A program made the position numbers and the translations under genes. DNA of 64,000 bases from Bacillus_AB infantis_B. GTDB taxonomy: Bacteria > Bacillota > Bacilli > Bacillales > Cytobacillaceae. Position 1 is the stretch's first letter. Each line of letters begins with the position of its first letter. The notes below the pieces were generated by a model that was not told the DNA's origin, made no database searches, and was given only the letters and a program-made list of their open reading frames with translations. Below are positions 16,575-25,686 of the stretch, piece after piece. The DNA lies in assembly GCF_008180445.1 (NCBI RefSeq), contig NZ_VTER01000004.1, forward strand, positions 124,001 through 188,000, read 5' to 3'.

Positions 16575-18223
16575 AGCAAAATCAGAATCCAAAGGTTGAC
16601 AGACAGGACGGGAAGCTCGCCATGGCTCATTTCTATGTAGCCTTCACAGCGCTCGCAATCGGCGGCCTTGCCGGCTTACTGCAGGTGCTCGTCCGCTCCG
16701 GCAAGTTCCAGCTGCCGGCTGGAATCGGCTATTATCAGATTCTCACTGTCCATGGAGTCGTATTGGGACTGGTACTGACAACATTCTTCATTATGGGCTT
16801 CCAGCTTGCAGCAGTCAGCAAAACAGCCGGGACCTTGACGAAAAAGCAGCGGACGATGGGATGGATCGGTTTTTGGCTCATGACAGCCGGAACCATCATG
16901 GCAGCCGTCATGATACTGCTGAATGAAGCAAGCGTCTTGTATACCTTTTATGCCCCGTTGCAGGCACATGCCATTTATTATCTTGGACTGACTTTCGTAG
17001 TAGTCGGCAGCTGGTTTGATGGCGCTGCCATTATCATGAAGTATGCAGAATGGCGCAGGAATAATCCCGGGCAGCCGAGTCCCCTTCTTACATTCATGAG
17101 CCTGGTAAATACCATCATGTGGATCGTTGCTACCATTGGAGTGGCCGCAACGGTGCTGATCCAGCTGCTGCCATGGTCGCTTGGCCTTGTCGAGACCGTC
17201 AATGTCGGAGTAAGCCGGACGCTCTTCTGGTATTTCGGACATCCGCTGGTCTATTTTTGGCTCCTTCCTGCTTATATGGGCTGGTATGTTGTCATTCCGA
17301 AAGTAATTGGCGCAAAGATCTTTTCTGATTCACTGGCCCGGATGTCGTTCATTCTATTTCTGCTATTTTCCATACCGGTCGGATTCCACCATCAGCTGAT
17401 GGAGCCGGGTATCGATGCGGCCTGGAAATTCCTGCAGGTAATCCTGACATTCCTGGTTGTTATCCCTTCTTTAATGACTGCCTTTTCACTGTTTGCTACA
17501 TTTGAAGGATTTGGAAGATCCAAAGGGGCAACCGGCTTATTCGGCTGGCTCAAAAAACTGCCATGGGGGGATGCCCGCTTTACAGTCCCATTCATCGGGA
17601 TGGTTGCCTTCATCCCTGCAGGTGCAGGAGGCATTGTTAACGCATCACACCAGATGAACCAGGTAGTGCACAACACAATCTGGGTAACCGGCCACTTCCA
17701 TTTGACCGTGGCAACTGCGGTGGTCCTGACATTCTTCGGCATTTCTTACTGGCTGGTCCCGCATTTGACCGGCAGGGTCCTGACAAAAGCGATGAACCGC
17801 CTCGCCATTACACAAGGCGTGCTTTGGGCAATCGGCATGACATTCATGTCCGGGGCCATGCATGCTGCAGGATTATTGGGCGCCCCCCGCCGCTCTTCCT
17901 TTTCCGAGTACGGCGGCGCGGCACAGGCAGCTGAATGGATCCCCTATCAAGTCGCACAGGCAATCGGGGGATCCATCCTGTTCCTTGCTATCATCCTGAT
18001 GCTGTATATATTTGTAAATCTCGCGTTCATGGCCCCTAAAGGCTCTGAAGAATTCCCGGTAGGCGAAACAGCGGAAAATGCCGAAAAAACGCCGCTTGTC
18101 TTTGAAAACTGGAAGCTCTGGATCGGCATCACCGCTGCCCTCATCCTGTTTGCATACACCATCCCGTTCATCGACCTGATCCAAAACGCACCGCCGGGGT
18201 CAAAGGGGTATAAACTGTGGTAG
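16571..18223 (+). CDS. Cytochrome c oxidase subunit I (ba3-type)
   Basis: A 550-residue haem-copper oxidase catalytic subunit with 12 or more membrane helices. Visible ligand motifs are HGVVLGLVLTTFF (haem b His), GHPLVYFWLLPAYMGW (CuB His and cross-linked Tyr region), HHQLMEPG (CuB His pair), and VTGHFHLT (haem ligands). It lacks the glutamate-containing motif of A-type enzymes, as expected for type B (ba3). The family reduces O2 to water and pumps protons with high oxygen affinity. The operon has no subunit III. Confidence 0.95.
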   Translation: MKQNQNPKVDRQDGKLAMAHFYVAFTALAIGGLAGLLQVLVRSGKFQLPAGIGYYQILTVHGVVLGLVLTTFFIMGFQLAAVSKTAGTLTKKQRTMGWIGFWLMTAGTIMAAVMILLNEASVLYTFYAPLQAHAIYYLGLTFVVVGSWFDGAAIIMKYAEWRRNNPGQPSPLLTFMSLVNTIMWIVATIGVAATVLIQLLPWSLGLVETVNVGVSRTLFWYFGHPLVYFWLLPAYMGWYVVIPKVIGAKIFSDSLARMSFILFLLFSIPVGFHHQLMEPGIDAAWKFLQVILTFLVVIPSLMTAFSLFATFEGFGRSKGATGLFGWLKKLPWGDARFTVPFIGMVAFIPAGAGGIVNASHQMNQVVHNTIWVTGHFHLTVATAVVLTFFGISYWLVPHLTGRVLTKAMNRLAITQGVLWAIGMTFMSGAMHAAGLLGAPRRSSFSEYGGAAQAAEWIPYQVAQAIGGSILFLAIILMLYIFVNLAFMAPKGSEEFPVGETAENAEKTPLVFENWKLWIGITAALILFAYTIPFIDLIQNAPPGSKGYKLW

Positions 18224-18316
18224 GCATCTTGCCCGGAGTAAGGAACACAGGCGAAAAACGCCGCGTCCTGCGGGACCAGCTTAAGACAAGCCAAAACAAT
18301 TTTCCAGCCTGAAAGA

Positions 18317-18346
18317 AAACACTCCAGCAGCTGCTGGAGTGTTTCT
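18317..18346. terminator. Bidirectional terminator between oxidase and DMT transporter
   Basis: A perfect 14-bp palindrome (AAACACTCCAGCAG and its complement) followed by TCTTT. It sits between converging genes; the DMT gene stop overlaps its edge. Confidence 0.75.
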
Positions 18347-19255
18347 TTATGCACTATTGCCGGTCTCAAGGGGTGTTCTCCCCTTTCTTTCCGGGAGGTT
18401 CACGAGGATGACGCACAGAAGGATTATGATAGAGCCGGACAGCTGCATGTAACCCAGTGATTCTGAATATAAAGCAACACCCATGAGGATGGCTACAACT
18501 GGCTCAATTGTAGCAATGACCGCTGCTTTGCTGCTTTCTGTCTTTTCTAAGCCCCAGGTGTATAGAAAGTAGGCAAGCACGGTCGGCAGCAGCCCGAGGC
18601 CAAGGCCAAGGAACAAAACCTCCGGCTTTAAAAACAGAGAAGCTTTTTCCCACAGCCTGGTAATCGGCAGCAGGACTGCCGAGGCAGTCAGGAAGGTATA
18701 CAGCGTGACAGTAAACGGCTCATACTTTTGGAGAGCAAACTTCCCAAAGATGCTGTAAAGCGCATAGCCTAGACCTGCTCCCAGCCCGATGATCACTCCT
18801 GTCACGCTCAAACCAGCTCCGCCCCCCACCCCTGCAATCAGGATGCAGCCGGCAATGGTCCCGCAAACGGCAATGATTTTCCTCCCGGTTATTTTCTCTT
18901 TCAGGAAAAGGTAGGACAAAACTGCGACAAATGCAGGAGAAGTATACAGCAGTATGACCGCAAGCGAGATATCCATCAGATTGATGCTGGTAAAATAGCA
19001 CCAATTAAAAAATACGATGCTGCAAATCCCTGTGCCGGCAAACAGGCCAATATCAGAAGGCCTTTTCAGAGCCAGCCGGCCAGGGCCCAAAAAAAGCCCT
19101 ATCAGCAGCAAAGCCGCAGCGGCAGTTACTGCCCGGATCCCGACGATTTCCATTGAAGAAAAGCCAAACCCGGACAAGCCCCTGATAAAATAGGCAATCA
19201 GGCCCCATAAAGATGCACCGGCAGAGATTGCAAAATACGGCATCAGCTTCTTCAT
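18347..19255 (-). CDS. DMT-family transporter (EamA domains)
   Basis: A 302-residue protein with ten predicted membrane helices in two EamA repeats. It includes ILLYTSPAFVAVLSYLFLKE in the first and GLEKTESSKAAVIATIEPVV in the second, both typical of the drug/metabolite exporter superfamily. The substrate cannot be predicted. It is monocistronic, flanked by terminators on both sides. Confidence 0.88.
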   Translation of the reverse strand: MKKLMPYFAISAGASLWGLIAYFIRGLSGFGFSSMEIVGIRAVTAAAALLLIGLFLGPGRLALKRPSDIGLFAGTGICSIVFFNWCYFTSINLMDISLAVILLYTSPAFVAVLSYLFLKEKITGRKIIAVCGTIAGCILIAGVGGGAGLSVTGVIIGLGAGLGYALYSIFGKFALQKYEPFTVTLYTFLTASAVLLPITRLWEKASLFLKPEVLFLGLGLGLLPTVLAYFLYTWGLEKTESSKAAVIATIEPVVAILMGVALYSESLGYMQLSGSIIILLCVILVNLPERKGRTPLETGNSA

Positions 19256-19267
19256 TGCCTCACCCTG

Positions 19268-19300
19268 CAGAAAAAGAGCGGATGCGTCCCGCTCTTTTTC
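19268..19300 (-). terminator. Terminator of the carboxypeptidase gene
   Basis: AAAGAGCGG/CCGCTCTTT stem with T runs on both sides. It lies 22 bases after the M32 carboxypeptidase stop and just upstream of the DMT gene start. Confidence 0.8.
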
Positions 19301-19321
19301 CCTTTCATTATTTTTTTCAAA

Positions 19322-20854
19322 TTAACGGGAGGACTCTTTTAAACGGTACACCTTCCCGTATTTCTCATAAAGATAGTCAGACAGGCAGCTGGCATTCAGT
19401 CCTTCGCCAGTCACATCTTCAAGAATCTCAAGCGGCTTTTTCAGCTTGCCGTACTGATGGACATTTTTCGTGAACCATTCCTTGACTGGCGCGAGATCAC
19501 CATTTTCCAGGAGCTGGTCGTAATCCGGAAGATCCTTCAGCATCGCTTGCTTTAGCTGTGCCGCATACATATAGCCGAGTGCATAGGAAGGGAAATACCC
19601 AAAGCTTCCCCCTGCCCAATGGACATCCTGAAGAACTCCTTCCGCATCATTGGATGGTCTTACTCCGAGGTATTCTTCGTATTTGCTGTTCCAGATTTCC
19701 GGAAGGTCCTTCACTTCAATTTCATCATTGAACAGCCCTTTTTCGATTTCATAGCGGACAATAACATGAAGCGGATAGGTCAGTTCGTCTGCTTCAATCC
19801 TGATCAGCGACGGTTTCGACTCATTGATGGCACGGTAGAAATCTTCCAGCTCCACTCCATCAAACTGGCCATCAGCGTAATCCTTGAGCAGTCCGTAATT
19901 TTTCTTCCAGAATGACTCACTGCGCCCTACAAAATTTTCATAAAAGAGAGACTGTGATTCATGGATTCCCATGGATGTCCCTGTGCACAGCGGAGTGCCT
20001 ATCAGGTCTTTGGAAATATTCTGTTCATACAGCGCATGGCCGCCTTCATGGATTGTACCGAATACAGCAGTGCGGAAGTCCTTCTCATCATATTTCGTTG
20101 TTACCCTGACATCCCCGGGATTCAAGCCGGTCGCAAATGGATGTACCGTTTCATCAAGCCTTCCTGCATCAAAGTCATAGCCCATCTGCTTCAGGATTTC
20201 CAGGCTGAAATCACGCTGCTTCTCCTTTGGGAAATTTTCATACAAAAAGCTGGTATCCGGCTTGGAATCTGATTCGGATATGCTCTGGACGAGGGGCACG
20301 ATTTTGCTCCTGAGCTCGCCAAAGACTTCATCCAGCACTTCGACTGTCACGCCCGGTTCATACATATCCAGGAGTGTGTTGTATTTATTGCCTTCATAGC
20401 CCCAATACTGGATAAAACGCTTATTGGCTTCAACAAGCTTTTCCAGATAAGGCTGGAAAAGCGTGAAGTCCGATTTGTCTTTTGCCTCTTCCCACACACT
20501 TTCAGCCTTTGACTGCAGGATAACGTATTCCTTATACTCCTCAGCGGGAATCTTCTTATTCCGGTCATATTCTTTCTTGCTTTCTTCAAGAACCTTCACA
20601 GTAATCGCATCAAGTGATGCAGCCGCTTCTTCTCCTGAAAGCTTTGCTATGTATGCAGCCATTTCCTCGGAAGTGGACATCTTGAACACTTCAGAAGACA
20701 GCATGCCAATTACTTCTGTGCGCTGGTCCACCCCCTGCTTGGGAGCGCCCGTACGAAGATCCCAGTATATTAATGACAGAGCCTCATTATAAGCGCCCAT
20801 CTTTTTGACAAAATCAAGAAAGTCTTTTTCAGTTTTTTTCAATGCTTCATTCAT
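19322..20854 (-). CDS. ypwA: M32-family metallocarboxypeptidase (YpwA)
   Basis: A 510-residue cytosolic zinc carboxypeptidase of the Taq type. The metal motif HEGGHALYEQN (HExxH with the active Glu) lies near residues 270-280, with a third ligand expected in HESQSLFYENFVGRS downstream. The length and the sequence DLRTGAPKQG near residue 31 are typical of M32 enzymes, which trim C-terminal residues from peptides. The start is ATG 20854. The reading frame is intact. Confidence 0.93.
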   Translation of the reverse strand: MNEALKKTEKDFLDFVKKMGAYNEALSLIYWDLRTGAPKQGVDQRTEVIGMLSSEVFKMSTSEEMAAYIAKLSGEEAAASLDAITVKVLEESKKEYDRNKKIPAEEYKEYVILQSKAESVWEEAKDKSDFTLFQPYLEKLVEANKRFIQYWGYEGNKYNTLLDMYEPGVTVEVLDEVFGELRSKIVPLVQSISESDSKPDTSFLYENFPKEKQRDFSLEILKQMGYDFDAGRLDETVHPFATGLNPGDVRVTTKYDEKDFRTAVFGTIHEGGHALYEQNISKDLIGTPLCTGTSMGIHESQSLFYENFVGRSESFWKKNYGLLKDYADGQFDGVELEDFYRAINESKPSLIRIEADELTYPLHVIVRYEIEKGLFNDEIEVKDLPEIWNSKYEEYLGVRPSNDAEGVLQDVHWAGGSFGYFPSYALGYMYAAQLKQAMLKDLPDYDQLLENGDLAPVKEWFTKNVHQYGKLKKPLEILEDVTGEGLNASCLSDYLYEKYGKVYRLKESSR

Positions 20855-20959
20855 GCTGGCATCCCCCTAAAAATCATTTGCAAAATATATTTTATCACAT
20901 TTTTCTGAATAAAACGCTAGAATAGAACTGCAAATCACCTAAAAACAGGAGGAAGAATG

Positions 20960-21085
20960 ATGAGTGAACCTGCCGGAACCTGCGTACGATGCGGGAAAAC
21001 GATTTATTGCCTGGACGGATTTTTCAATGGAATCATAACGGATGACAAGGAAACGATCTGCTTTGAATGCAGTGAAGAAGGCTGA
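20960..21085 (+). CDS. Small CxxC protein (41 aa), zinc-ribbon-like
   Basis: A short plus-strand frame encodes 41 residues, with two cysteine knuckles, TCVRCG and ICFECS, about 22 residues apart and with one more Cys between. AGGAGG lies 7 nt before the second of two adjacent ATGs (20960). The strong ribosome-binding site and paired cysteines support a real gene. No family recognised. It is divergent from ypwA. Confidence 0.6.
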   Translation: MSEPAGTCVRCGKTIYCLDGFFNGIITDDKETICFECSEEG

Positions 21086-21217
21086 AGGAATAGATTTCTC
21101 TTTAAGATTGTGCCGTTAGTTTGCATGCTGGCCCCTGCTGAAAAACGTGCATACAGACCTGCAGCGAATGAGGACCGAAGTAAACTATATTCTTCCTGTC
21201 CGTCCCCTTCAATGGAT

Positions 21218-21251
21218 GCAAAAAGCCCCTCCCTCTGCCAAGGGGGGGCAA
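21218..21251 (-). terminator. Terminator of ypvA
   Basis: GCCCCTCCC pairs imperfectly with a G-rich arm (GGGGGGGC on the plus strand). On the minus strand the hairpin ends in GGGGCTTTTTG. Confidence 0.65.
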
Positions 21252-21258
21252 TCAAAAC

Positions 21259-23181
21259 TTATTTAACAGGTGTGACAGGCAGCACAGCTTCAACAGACTC
21301 AAGCACAGAAACATCTTCTTCTCTGCTGGTCAGGATGTGCACTGTTCCTCTGTCCTCATGGCTCCTGATAAGCCTGCCGATTCCCTGGCGGAGCCTGAGG
21401 AGCATGTATGGCATGTCGATTTCCCGGAACGAATCTTCCGCGCTTTCACGCTTGGCATCAAACACCGGATCATGCGGAGGGAACGGGAGTGAGAAAATGA
21501 TTACATTTTCGAGCGACCTGCCTGGAATATCAAGGCCCTCCCAAAGGTTTGTAGAGCAAAGGACTGCTTCTTCTTCGTTCTGGAATTTTGAGACGAGTGT
21601 ACTGATTTCAGCCTCCCCTTCAAAATAGACCGGGAATTCCGTTTTGCCCTGGACATAGTCTTTAAAAAGAGTCAGTTCTCTCTGATCTGTAAAGAGGACA
21701 AGGCCTCTGCCCCCTGATTTCTTGAGCTGCTCCAGGGTATATTCCATTTTGCCGGCCATATCTTCTTCACTGTATTCAGGCATATGAATGGCCATTTTTT
21801 CTTCATAGCTGAATGGTGATGCTACAGTGAATGATAAATAGTCGTCGATGCCCAGGCTTGAAGCCATGTACTCGAAGGAGCCTTTTTCCGATAAAGTGGC
21901 TGAAGAAAAGATGAATGGTTTCTTTTGTGAAAATACCTCATCCCTCATGATTTCCTCTACCATTCTAGGCATGATGACAAGTGTCCTTTCACCATTATGC
22001 TCTTCAAACCAATTGATGCCGCCCTTATCTTTCATGAACAGGGAGAGCGAGAATGAAATTTGCTCAAGATATTCTTCGACAACCTTCAGGTCATATTCAT
22101 TAATAACATACATTTCGCTTTCAAAGACAAGCTCCTCTTCCAGTGAGCCGATCATTTCAAGCAGGAGCTTTCCTTCCTTCAGAACAGCCGGCCCTTTGGC
22201 AATCTGCTGCTTCTCAGAGTCCGTACGGCTGCCGGCAGCAGCAGAAAGCGCATGGAAGAATGTCTCATTCTGGACGATAGTGTCTTCAATCAGGTTCAGC
22301 GTTTTTTCCCTTACGTCATTTGCCATCAGGCGGGTAAGAAGCGATTCCAGAATCTGCTCGGTCAGCCTGTATGTCAAGGCTTTCTGGCTGGCATACTCAA
22401 GCAGATGCCCTTCATCGAATACAACTGTGCAGGATTCAGGCAGCAGGGGCAGCTGGCCTTCCCTTTTGCGGGATTCTTTTGTCCAGATATGCTCCATATA
22501 GAAGTCATGCGAGCAGATGATCAGGTCCTGGCTGTTCCGGTAATAGTCTCTGTGAAGTGTCTGCCCGCACCGGTGCCTTTTCTCGCATGTAAAGCAATCC
22601 TGAAGGGAATCCCATGATACACCGGTCCATTCGCTGTCTGTCAGCTCAGGATAATCTTTCCTGTCACCGTATCTTTCGAAGTTCTGCAGTGATCCGCCGC
22701 TGTGGGTAAAGGACGGAAGCTGGTCATAAATGTTTCCATATGCCTCATAGTCCTGTTCTGCGACGGCCTTGTCCAGCTTGTTCAAGCAGAGATACTGATC
22801 CCTGGATTTTGCCAGGCGCACATCAATATTCAGTCCAAGCGCCTTTTCAAGCTTGGCGATGTCCCCTTCCTTTTTAACAAGCTGCTCAATGAGGGTTTCA
22901 TCTGCACAGGCGATGATAGCCGGTTTATTCGTATATCTTGCATAGCAGATGGAGTACAGGAGATACACAAGCGTTTTTCCTGTCCCGACACCAGCTTCAG
23001 CGAAGATCGTCTTTTTCTCCTTAAAGGCATTTTCCAGCTGGAAAGCCATATAGATTTGTTCGTCTCTTAATTCAAAACCGGCTTCAGGGAGCAGGTCATA
23101 GAAAACATCCCCGATCCAGTCGCCAAGCTTTTCAAAAAATGATTCTGTTTTTGCTACTGCAAAGGGCAATTGGTTTTGCAT
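21259..23181 (-). CDS. ypvA: DinG-like superfamily 2 DNA helicase YpvA
   Basis: A 640-residue XPD/DinG-type helicase. Walker A is GVGTGKT at residues 64-70 and the DEGH box lies near 258 (VVFDEGHLLE). Between them, CFTCEKRHRCGQT plus a later Cys (LIICSHDFY) form a likely iron-sulfur cluster site. The C-terminal helicase motifs include GRGLVLFTDQ and LRQGIGRLIRSHEDRG. It probably unwinds 5'-tailed DNA or DNA-RNA hybrids in repair. It is distinct from the exonuclease-bearing DinG encoded at 49596-52400. Confidence 0.9.
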   Translation of the reverse strand: MQNQLPFAVAKTESFFEKLGDWIGDVFYDLLPEAGFELRDEQIYMAFQLENAFKEKKTIFAEAGVGTGKTLVYLLYSICYARYTNKPAIIACADETLIEQLVKKEGDIAKLEKALGLNIDVRLAKSRDQYLCLNKLDKAVAEQDYEAYGNIYDQLPSFTHSGGSLQNFERYGDRKDYPELTDSEWTGVSWDSLQDCFTCEKRHRCGQTLHRDYYRNSQDLIICSHDFYMEHIWTKESRKREGQLPLLPESCTVVFDEGHLLEYASQKALTYRLTEQILESLLTRLMANDVREKTLNLIEDTIVQNETFFHALSAAAGSRTDSEKQQIAKGPAVLKEGKLLLEMIGSLEEELVFESEMYVINEYDLKVVEEYLEQISFSLSLFMKDKGGINWFEEHNGERTLVIMPRMVEEIMRDEVFSQKKPFIFSSATLSEKGSFEYMASSLGIDDYLSFTVASPFSYEEKMAIHMPEYSEEDMAGKMEYTLEQLKKSGGRGLVLFTDQRELTLFKDYVQGKTEFPVYFEGEAEISTLVSKFQNEEEAVLCSTNLWEGLDIPGRSLENVIIFSLPFPPHDPVFDAKRESAEDSFREIDMPYMLLRLRQGIGRLIRSHEDRGTVHILTSREEDVSVLESVEAVLPVTPVK

Positions 23182-23324
23182 GTAATCCTCCTATATCCAG
23201 AAGCGTCCCGGGGGCTTCCTGTATCTTTGGAAAATGGCGGGGGACCGGACATCGGCCTGTGTGCCTCGTCCGCCTATAGCGGAAAAACTCCTGTACATGC
23301 AGAAGTTCCTGCGATTTCTCAGCA

Positions 23325-23453
23325 TAAAAAAGTATAACCGCCTGTCACAGGCGGTGATTTTCAATATTATTTATGGCCATGGAAGCACGGCCCTTCACTT
23401 TTTATATACAAGCTGCCATATGCAGCATCTTCGGCCTCCAAACCAGGAGGCCA
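23325..23453 (-). ncRNA. Candidate structured small RNA (about 129 nt)
   Basis: A minus-strand transcript of about 129 nt is suggested by a promoter at 23460-23487 and a terminator-like hairpin ACCGCCTG/CAGGCGGT at 23337-23355 followed by TATACTTTTTTA. Three further hairpins lie between: GGCCTCC/GGAGGCC, GCTGC/GCAGC, and GGCCGTG/CATGGCC with one G-U pair. A 19-codon frame exists but has no ribosome-binding site. No RNA family is recognised. Confidence 0.45.
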
Positions 23454-23459
23454 AGAATC

Positions 23460-23487
23460 ATTTTATACTATTTTTTCAACTAGTCAA
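23460..23487 (-). promoter_or_regulatory. Promoter of the candidate small RNA
   Basis: TTGACT (23482-23487) and TAAAAT (23460-23465) on the minus strand with a 16-bp spacer. No protein gene starts within a usual leader distance. Confidence 0.55.
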
Positions 23488-23562
23488 GCTCAAGGGGCCG
23501 GGAGCACTAAGGGATGAATCAGGAATTCGTCAGGGCAGGCTGTACAATTATCATTTGAACGG

Positions 23563-23600
23563 CAAAAAACCGGCGCTCCCTTCGAGGGGGCCAGCCTGGT
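23563..23600 (-). terminator. Terminator after the 55-aa gene
   Basis: An imperfect GC-rich hairpin (GGCCCCCT with AGGGAGCGCC on the minus strand) followed by TTTTTT, 30 to 65 bases after the stop at 23631. Confidence 0.6.
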
Positions 23601-23630
23601 GCCTGGTTATTGCCGTTCACCGGGCAGGAT

Positions 23631-23798
23631 TTACTGCTGCCTGCCGGAAAGGGAAAAGGACAGGGCCTGCCGGAGCTCATGCTGGGCGCTTTTCAATTCA
23701 TCCAGCACCTGATCGGCAGGCGTTTCTTTTACCAGCATTTCCATTGAGTAGTCAAGCGCCTGAGAAATTCTATTGAAATCAAGAGTCCTGTAATCCAT
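23631..23798 (-). CDS. Small hypothetical protein (55 aa)
   Basis: The minus-strand frame from ATG 23798 has a perfect GGAGG 7 bases upstream and encodes 55 residues, starting MDYRTLDFNRISQALDYSM. It is predicted to be helical and amphipathic, with two heptad-like stretches and no cysteines or membrane segment. It lies downstream of ypsC, about 80 bases after its stop, and ends in a terminator. The role is unknown. Confidence 0.65.
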   Translation of the reverse strand: MDYRTLDFNRISQALDYSMEMLVKETPADQVLDELKSAQHELRQALSFSLSGRQQ

Positions 23799-23880
23799 TG
23801 GCTCTCCTCCTGTAAATAAAACTAGGCTATCTAATCCAAAAACGATATAGTATTGCTAGTTTATTCAATAAGAGAACCTT

Positions 23881-25035
23881 TTATTCCTCTTTCTGCCTGT
23901 TTTCTCTTGGCGGGCGCTTGCCCCAGTATTGGTAGAGGTCCGTTCTGATGAATCCGTTGAACAGCTTTCTTTTCTTGGTTGCCTGGCGCCCGAAATGCTG
24001 TTCAAAGTCCTCATCAGATGTAAGCATATAAATGGACCATGTATCAAGTCCTGAGAGGGCCTCTCCCATTTCACGGTACATTTTCTGTACCGCACCCTTT
24101 TCTCCAAGCCTTTCACCATATGGAGGGTTGCCGACGATCACGCCATATTCCTTAGTCGTGGTAAAATCCCGTACCTGCATCTGCTTGAATTGGATCATAT
24201 CTCCAAGCCCTGCTTCAAAAGCATTCTCCTGGGCGATCTTCACCATTCTGTGGTCTATATCCGATCCGGTTATATCTAATGCCTGATCATAGTCAGCCAG
24301 ATCTTCTGCCTCATCTCTCGCATCATCCCACACTTTTTCCGGCATCCACCCCCACTTCTCAGAGGTGAATTCCCGGTTAAAGCCCGGGGCAATATTCTGC
24401 CCGATCAAGGCCGCCTCGATCGGGATGGTCCCGGATCCGCAGAAAGGGTCTGCGAATGGCTTGTCCGGTGTCCAGTTCGTCAGCTGGACGAGCGCAGCAG
24501 CCAGTGTTTCCTTCAGCGGCGCTTCTCCCTGTCCTGCCCGGTATCCACGTTTATGAAGTCCGCTTCCGCTGGCATCCAGGGTCAGGGTTGCTGTATCTTT
24601 CAGCATAGAGATTTCAATGCGGCATAATGGACCCGTTTCATCAAACCAGCCTGTTTTTTTATACTTTGTCCTCAGCTTCTCGACAATCGCCTTTTTGACG
24701 ATTGCCTGGCAGTCGGAAACACTGAACAGCTTTGATTTGACAGACTTGCCGATTACAGGGAACTCAGCATCTTCTGCAATATACTGTTCCCATGGAAGGC
24801 TTTTTGTTTTTTCAAACAGCTCATCGAAAGTATAAGCTTTAAATTCGCCGATTTTGATTTTGATCCGGTCTGCCGTTCTCAGCCATAAATTGCTTCTCGC
24901 TATGGCTGTCTCATCCCCTGTGTATTCAACTCTTCCGTTTTCCACCTGGCATTCATAGCCAAGTGCCCGCACTTCCTTTGCAACGAGCGCTTCAAGTCCC
25001 ATTGCCGCTGTAGCGATGATTTGATATTTTCCCAT
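23881..25035 (-). CDS. ypsC: THUMP-domain RNA methyltransferase YpsC
   Basis: A 384-residue class I methyltransferase of the RlmL/RlmK-like family. The N-terminal THUMP region (about residues 50-160) binds RNA. The SAM-binding DPFCGSGTIPIEAALIG and the catalytic NPPYGER near residue 303 mark N2-guanine methylation. 23S rRNA is the likely target. The start MGKYQI at 25035 is preferred over a longer upstream frame because AAAGGATG precedes it and the length then equals B. subtilis YpsC. Confidence 0.92.
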   Translation of the reverse strand: MGKYQIIATAAMGLEALVAKEVRALGYECQVENGRVEYTGDETAIARSNLWLRTADRIKIKIGEFKAYTFDELFEKTKSLPWEQYIAEDAEFPVIGKSVKSKLFSVSDCQAIVKKAIVEKLRTKYKKTGWFDETGPLCRIEISMLKDTATLTLDASGSGLHKRGYRAGQGEAPLKETLAAALVQLTNWTPDKPFADPFCGSGTIPIEAALIGQNIAPGFNREFTSEKWGWMPEKVWDDARDEAEDLADYDQALDITGSDIDHRMVKIAQENAFEAGLGDMIQFKQMQVRDFTTTKEYGVIVGNPPYGERLGEKGAVQKMYREMGEALSGLDTWSIYMLTSDEDFEQHFGRQATKKRKLFNGFIRTDLYQYWGKRPPRENRQKEE

Positions 25036-25156
25036 GTAAGACATCCTTTCCAGTAGGTCTCCCTTAATTATTGCCGGCCAGCGGTCTGCTTCATCCATGA
25101 TAGCCTGAAGAAGTTTCCGCGTGCAAGTGTTCCCCATGCGGGTTTTGGTATGTATT

Positions 25157-25187
25157 AAAAAAGCCCTCCTGCAAAAGGAGAGCTTTA
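25157..25187 (-). terminator. Terminator of RNase P RNA
   Basis: AGCTCTCCT/AGGAGGGCT stem followed by TTTTTT on the minus strand, about 20 bases past the RNA 3' end. Confidence 0.85.
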
Positions 25188-25206
25188 CCATTTCAAAAAT
25201 CATCTC

Positions 25207-25612
25207 ACTAATAACGTTCTGTAAGCCATGTTTTGTTCCTTTGTACTGCAATCGACCTGCGTCTCGTACTAAGGCGGCAATCATCTATCTACAGATATAA
25301 AATCTGTCCTTCTCCTTGTTCATTTCCTCAGAGAAAGTGCCCCTACCATTATTTGGGTTTCTCGCTCGCGGGGTTTACCTCGTTCCACCCTTCCCATTTC
25401 TGGAAAGGCTCCGTCACTGTGGCACTTTCAAGGTATTCATGCCATATCCCGAAGGACTTAGGCATTTTCCCTGCCGTCAGCCGCGCAATCGCCCGGCTGC
25501 CCTGGCTTATGACTTCGCCAGGCACGAACACTACGGACATCTCAGTCCGTGCGAGCATGGACTTTCCTCTGCAGCAGCAAGCTGCCGCAGCGATTACCCG
25601 AACGTTATTAAT
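25207..25612 (-). ncRNA. rnpB: RNase P RNA, bacterial type B
   Basis: The minus strand begins ATAACGTTCGGGTAATCGC and includes AGAGGAAAGTCCATGCTCGC, the CR-I core of RNase P RNA. It ends GCCATGTTTTG region to TTACAGAACGTTAT, pairing with the 5' end (ACGTTC/GAACGT). Length near 400 nt and the Bacillus order ypsC-rnpB-gpsB support type B. The transcript is the catalytic subunit that trims tRNA 5' leaders. Exact ends are approximate. Confidence 0.95.
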
Positions 25613-25625
25613 GATTACAAATGAT

Positions 25626-25654
25626 ATTATATGCAATCTGGCTTCCAATAGCAA
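25626..25654 (-). promoter_or_regulatory. rnpB promoter
   Basis: TTGCTA (25649-25654) and a perfect TATAAT (25626-25631) on the minus strand with a 17-bp spacer, placed just before the 5' end of the RNA. Confidence 0.85.
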
Positions 25655-25686
25655 TGGTTTTAAAAAGGAAAATCAGTTAAAAGCTG

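Noticed and set aside
23234..23776. Plus-strand 180-codon frame between ypvA and ypsC
   Set aside because: It runs antisense through the candidate small RNA, a terminator and the well-signalled 55-codon gene; no start signal.
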